Of a stretch of 42,839 nucleotides of DNA, positions 40,674 through 42,839 are shown one piece after another. The translations under genes and the position numbers were made by a program. The stretch is from Candidatus Methylomirabilota bacterium (GTDB lineage Bacteria; Methylomirabilota; Methylomirabilia; Rokubacteriales; CSP1-6). Below the pieces are notes generated by a model. The model had not been told where the DNA came from. It did no database searches and was given only the letters and a program-made list of their open reading frames with translations. The stretch lies in assembly GCA_035315345.1 (NCBI GenBank), contig DATFYA010000212.1, positions 1-42,839 of the forward strand, given 5' to 3'. How positions within the stretch are numbered: position 1 is the first letter of the stretch; each line of letters starts with the position of its first letter.

Positions 40674-42839
40674 CGCGCCGGCCGCGAGGCGAGCGCCCGG
40701 AACACCCGCTCGGGCGTCATCGGCAGCCTCGTCAGCCGCACGCCCACCGCGTCCTTCACCGCGTTGGCCACCGCGGCGGCCACCGGGATCACGCCCGACT
40801 CGCCGAGGCCCTTGGCCCCGAACGGGCCGGCCTCGTCGACCGTCTCGATCAGGTGGATGACGATCTCGGGCATGGCGGCGGGGCCGAGCAGCGCGTACTC
40901 CATGAACTGCGGATTCAGCACGCGGCCGTCCTGGATGCACAGCTCCTCGGAGAGCGCGTAGCCCAGGCCCATGTGGATGCCGCCGTGGATCTGGCCCTCG
41001 GCGGCCAGCGGATTCAGCGCGCGTCCCACGTCGTGGGCGGAGGCGACTTTCACCACGCGCACCTCGCCGGTCGCCTCGCTCACCTCGACCAGCGCGCCCT
41101 GGGCCGCGAAGCCGTAGGCGGCCGAGACGTTGCCGCGCAGGTCCTTGGACAGCATCTCGTTGGGCGGATCGTAGAAGGCCTCGGCCACCAGCGTGCGGCC
41201 GCCCTCGCGGAAATGGCCGGCGCGCACCACCCGGTCGTACTCCAGGCTGCGCTCGGGGTGCCCCGTCACCCGCACGTGCCCGTCGGCCAGCTCGAGGTCG
41301 TCGGCGCGCTCGTCCATCACCGAGGCGGCCAGGGCCAGCAGCTTGCCCTTGAGCGCGCGGGCGGCCAGGAGCGCGGCGTTCCCGGCGATGAAGGTGGTGC
41401 GGCTGGCGTGCACGCCCACGTCCCACGGCTTCACCGCCGTGTCGCTGTTGACGACCTCCACGCGCCCGAGCGGCACGCCCAGCTCCTCGGCCACGATCAT
41501 GGCCAGCACCGTCTCGGAGCCCTGGCCGATCTCGCTGGCTCCGGTGAGCAGCGAGACTCGGCCGAAGTCGTCGAGCTTGAGGATGGCCCCGCAGCCGTCG
41601 GAGCGGTACACGCGCGCGCCGCCGCCCACGTGGAACATCGCGGCGTACCCCACCCCGCGCCGCCAGCCGGCCGGCGGCGGCGCACCCGCGGGCTCGCGCA
41701 TCTCCCGCTCGACCGCGTCCAGGCATTCGGTCATCGCGCAGGAGGTGATGACGTTGCCCTGCGGATTGACGTCCCCGGACCGGGTGGCGTTGCGGCGGCG
41801 GATCTCGACGCGGTCGAGGCCGAGGCGCTCGGCCAGGTCGTCCATCTGGGCCTCGATCGCGAACGTGCTCTCGAGGTTGCCGTAGCCGCGCATCGAGCCG
41901 GAGTACGGGTTGTTGGTATACACGATCGTGGTGTCGAAGCGCACCGCGGGCACGCGGTAGAGCCCGGCGGTGGTGGAGAGCATCACGTACGGCGTCGTCG
42001 AGCCCCAGGAGACGTAGGCCCCGTTGTCGATCACCACGCGCGCGTCGCGGGCGAGCAGACGGCCGTGGCGATCGGCGGCGGTGCGGAGGTGGATCACGCA
42101 CGGCTCACGGGTCGGGCTCGCGATGAACTCCTCGATGCGGTCGAAGGCGATCTTCACCGGCCGCCCCGCGCGGCGGGCCAGCAGCGCCGCGATGATGTCG
42201 ATCGGGTAGAGATCGAGCCCGCGGCCGAAGTTGCCGCCCACCGGAGGCTGGATCACGCGCACCCGATCGCCGGTGATGCCGAGGGCCTCCGCGAGGTCGC
42301 GCTGGTAGAGGAACGGCACCTGGGTGGTGCTCCACATGGTGAGCGTGGCGTCGGCGCCCTCCGCCGGCGTCCAGGCCGCGATGGCGACCATCGTGCCCAT
42401 GCACGCCGTCGTGACGTAGCTGAGGCGATACTCGCCCTCCACGACGACGTCGGCCCCCGCGAAGGCCGAATCGACGTCGCCGTGCCCGAACTGGTAGCGC
42501 AGGTTGACCAGGTTGCTCCCCCGCTCGTCGTGCACGAGGGGGGCGTCCGGGCGGAGCGCCGCGTCCGGATCGAACACCGCGGGCAATTCCTCGTAGTCCA
42601 CCCGGATGAGCCGCACCGCCTCCCGGGCGATCTCCTCGGTCTGCGCGGCCACCGCGGCGACCTCGTCGCGGATGCAGCGCACCTTGGCGCCGTCGGCCGC
42701 GCCGCCCTTCAGCGCCAGGTGATCCTTGGCGAAGCCGAACGGACGCTGCTCCACCCGGTCGGCGGTGATCACCGCGAGCACGCCCGGCAGCGCCTCGGCC
42801 GCACCCGTGTCGATGGCCCGCACCCGCGCGTGCGGGTAC
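40670..42839 (-). CDS. Xanthine-dehydrogenase-family molybdopterin-binding subunit, 5' end beyond window
   Basis: At least 723 residues are visible; the frame is open to the right edge and enters with PARARVRAIDTGAAEALPGV, a normal position ~50-80 residues into such subunits, so the start is missing. Landmarks include VRLIRVDYEELPAVFDPD, VGGNFGRGLDLYPIDII at the substrate/Mo channel, DNGAYVSWGSTTPYVML, NNPYSGSMRGYGNLESTFAI, and the active-site glutamate in FGAKGLGESGVIPVAAAVAN. The large subunit needs FAD and 2Fe-2S partners (not in the window). Members hydroxylate heterocycles or aldehydes, oxidise CO, or reduce 4-hydroxybenzoyl-CoA. The CO-dehydrogenase signature was not seen, and the coupled PaaK-like ligase favours an aromatic substrate. 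Confidence 0.92.
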   Translation of the reverse strand, partial: YPHARVRAIDTGAAEALPGVLAVITADRVEQRPFGFAKDHLALKGGAADGAKVRCIRDEVAAVAAQTEEIAREAVRLIRVDYEELPAVFDPDAALRPDAPLVHDERGSNLVNLRYQFGHGDVDSAFAGADVVVEGEYRLSYVTTACMGTMVAIAAWTPAEGADATLTMWSTTQVPFLYQRDLAEALGITGDRVRVIQPPVGGNFGRGLDLYPIDIIAALLARRAGRPVKIAFDRIEEFIASPTREPCVIHLRTAADRHGRLLARDARVVIDNGAYVSWGSTTPYVMLSTTAGLYRVPAVRFDTTIVYTNNPYSGSMRGYGNLESTFAIEAQMDDLAERLGLDRVEIRRRNATRSGDVNPQGNVITSCAMTECLDAVEREMREPAGAPPPAGWRRGVGYAAMFHVGGGARVYRSDGCGAILKLDDFGRVSLLTGASEIGQGSETVLAMIVAEELGVPLGRVEVVNSDTAVKPWDVGVHASRTTFIAGNAALLAARALKGKLLALAASVMDERADDLELADGHVRVTGHPERSLEYDRVVRAGHFREGGRTLVAEAFYDPPNEMLSKDLRGNVSAAYGFAAQGALVEVSEATGEVRVVKVASAHDVGRALNPLAAEGQIHGGIHMGLGYALSEELCIQDGRVLNPQFMEYALLGPAAMPEIVIHLIETVDEAGPFGAKGLGESGVIPVAAAVANAVKDAVGVRLTRLPMTPERVFRALASRPAR

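Noticed and set aside
1-42839. CRISPR arrays, tRNA/rRNA genes, insertion sequences, phage genes
   Set aside because: Looked for and not seen: no regularly spaced direct repeats of suitable length, no tRNA-like cloverleaf ends noticed, no transposase, integrase or structural phage motifs.

Overview
This is a very GC-rich bacterial window with short intergenic gaps and many ATGA/GTGA stop-start overlaps. Its gene content is an environmental catabolic repertoire: hydantoinase A/B, Rieske and LigB-type oxygenases, luciferase-like monooxygenase, amidohydrolase, amidase, acetamidase, several SDRs, xanthine-dehydrogenase-type molybdoenzyme and two ABC importers. That mix resembles soil or subsurface Candidatus Rokubacteria / Methylomirabilota genomes. 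The placement is an inference from gene families and base composition; no marker gene or rRNA is present. I see no tRNA, rRNA, CRISPR array, integrase or transposase, so this is ordinary accessory chromosome rather than a recognisable mobile element.

Layout. (1) 1-3270, minus strand: a 982-residue protein of unknown function whose C-terminus looks like the globular part of a type II secretion pseudopilin (GspG), followed by a second unknown gene cut by the left edge. (2) 3437-7311, plus: hyuA-hyuB-type ATP-dependent hydantoinase/oxoprolinase pair, with a palindromic repeat inside the hyuA tail. (3) 7369-7768, minus: two small export/membrane proteins, one of only 24 residues. (4) 8097-18478, plus: a long co-directional catabolic cluster (LigB dioxygenase, Rieske oxygenase, HicB-like protein, amidohydrolase, truncated amidohydrolase, LLM flavin oxidoreductase, thioesterase-like protein, class III aminotransferase, amidase, polysaccharide-deacetylase-type hydrolase, SDR). 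(5) 23975-18485, minus: a polyamine-type ABC importer operon (binding protein, ATPase, two permeases) ending in two SDRs, with a good sigma70-type promoter and tandem palindromic repeats. (6) 24182-31062, plus: a peptide-type ABC importer without ATPase genes, coupled to a nitrilase-superfamily hydrolase, then acetamidase/formamidase, a VOC protein and a secreted Gly/Pro-rich DUF4124 protein. (7) 31258-36359, plus: a ChbG/YdjC-type deacetylase and a 1392-residue multidomain regulator. (8) 39239-36617, minus: a leader ORF, a thermolysin-like HExxH protein, an ATP-grasp enzyme and a 57-residue basic protein, apparently one operon behind a near-consensus promoter. (9) 42839-39381, minus: the molybdopterin subunit of a xanthine-dehydrogenase-type enzyme (cut by the right edge) coupled to a phenylacetate-CoA-ligase-like enzyme.

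How the parts may work together: the two importers would bring in amides, peptides or polyamine-like compounds; the amidase, nitrilase-type hydrolase, acetamidase, hydantoinase and amidohydrolase would cleave C-N bonds; and the oxygenases, SDRs, CoA ligase and molybdoenzyme would process aromatic or heterocyclic carbon skeletons. Substrates cannot be named from sequence. The least explained parts are the GspG-tailed 982-residue protein, the HExxH/ATP-grasp/small-basic-protein operon, and the chimeric regulator with a GAFTDA loop and a degenerate cyclase domain.
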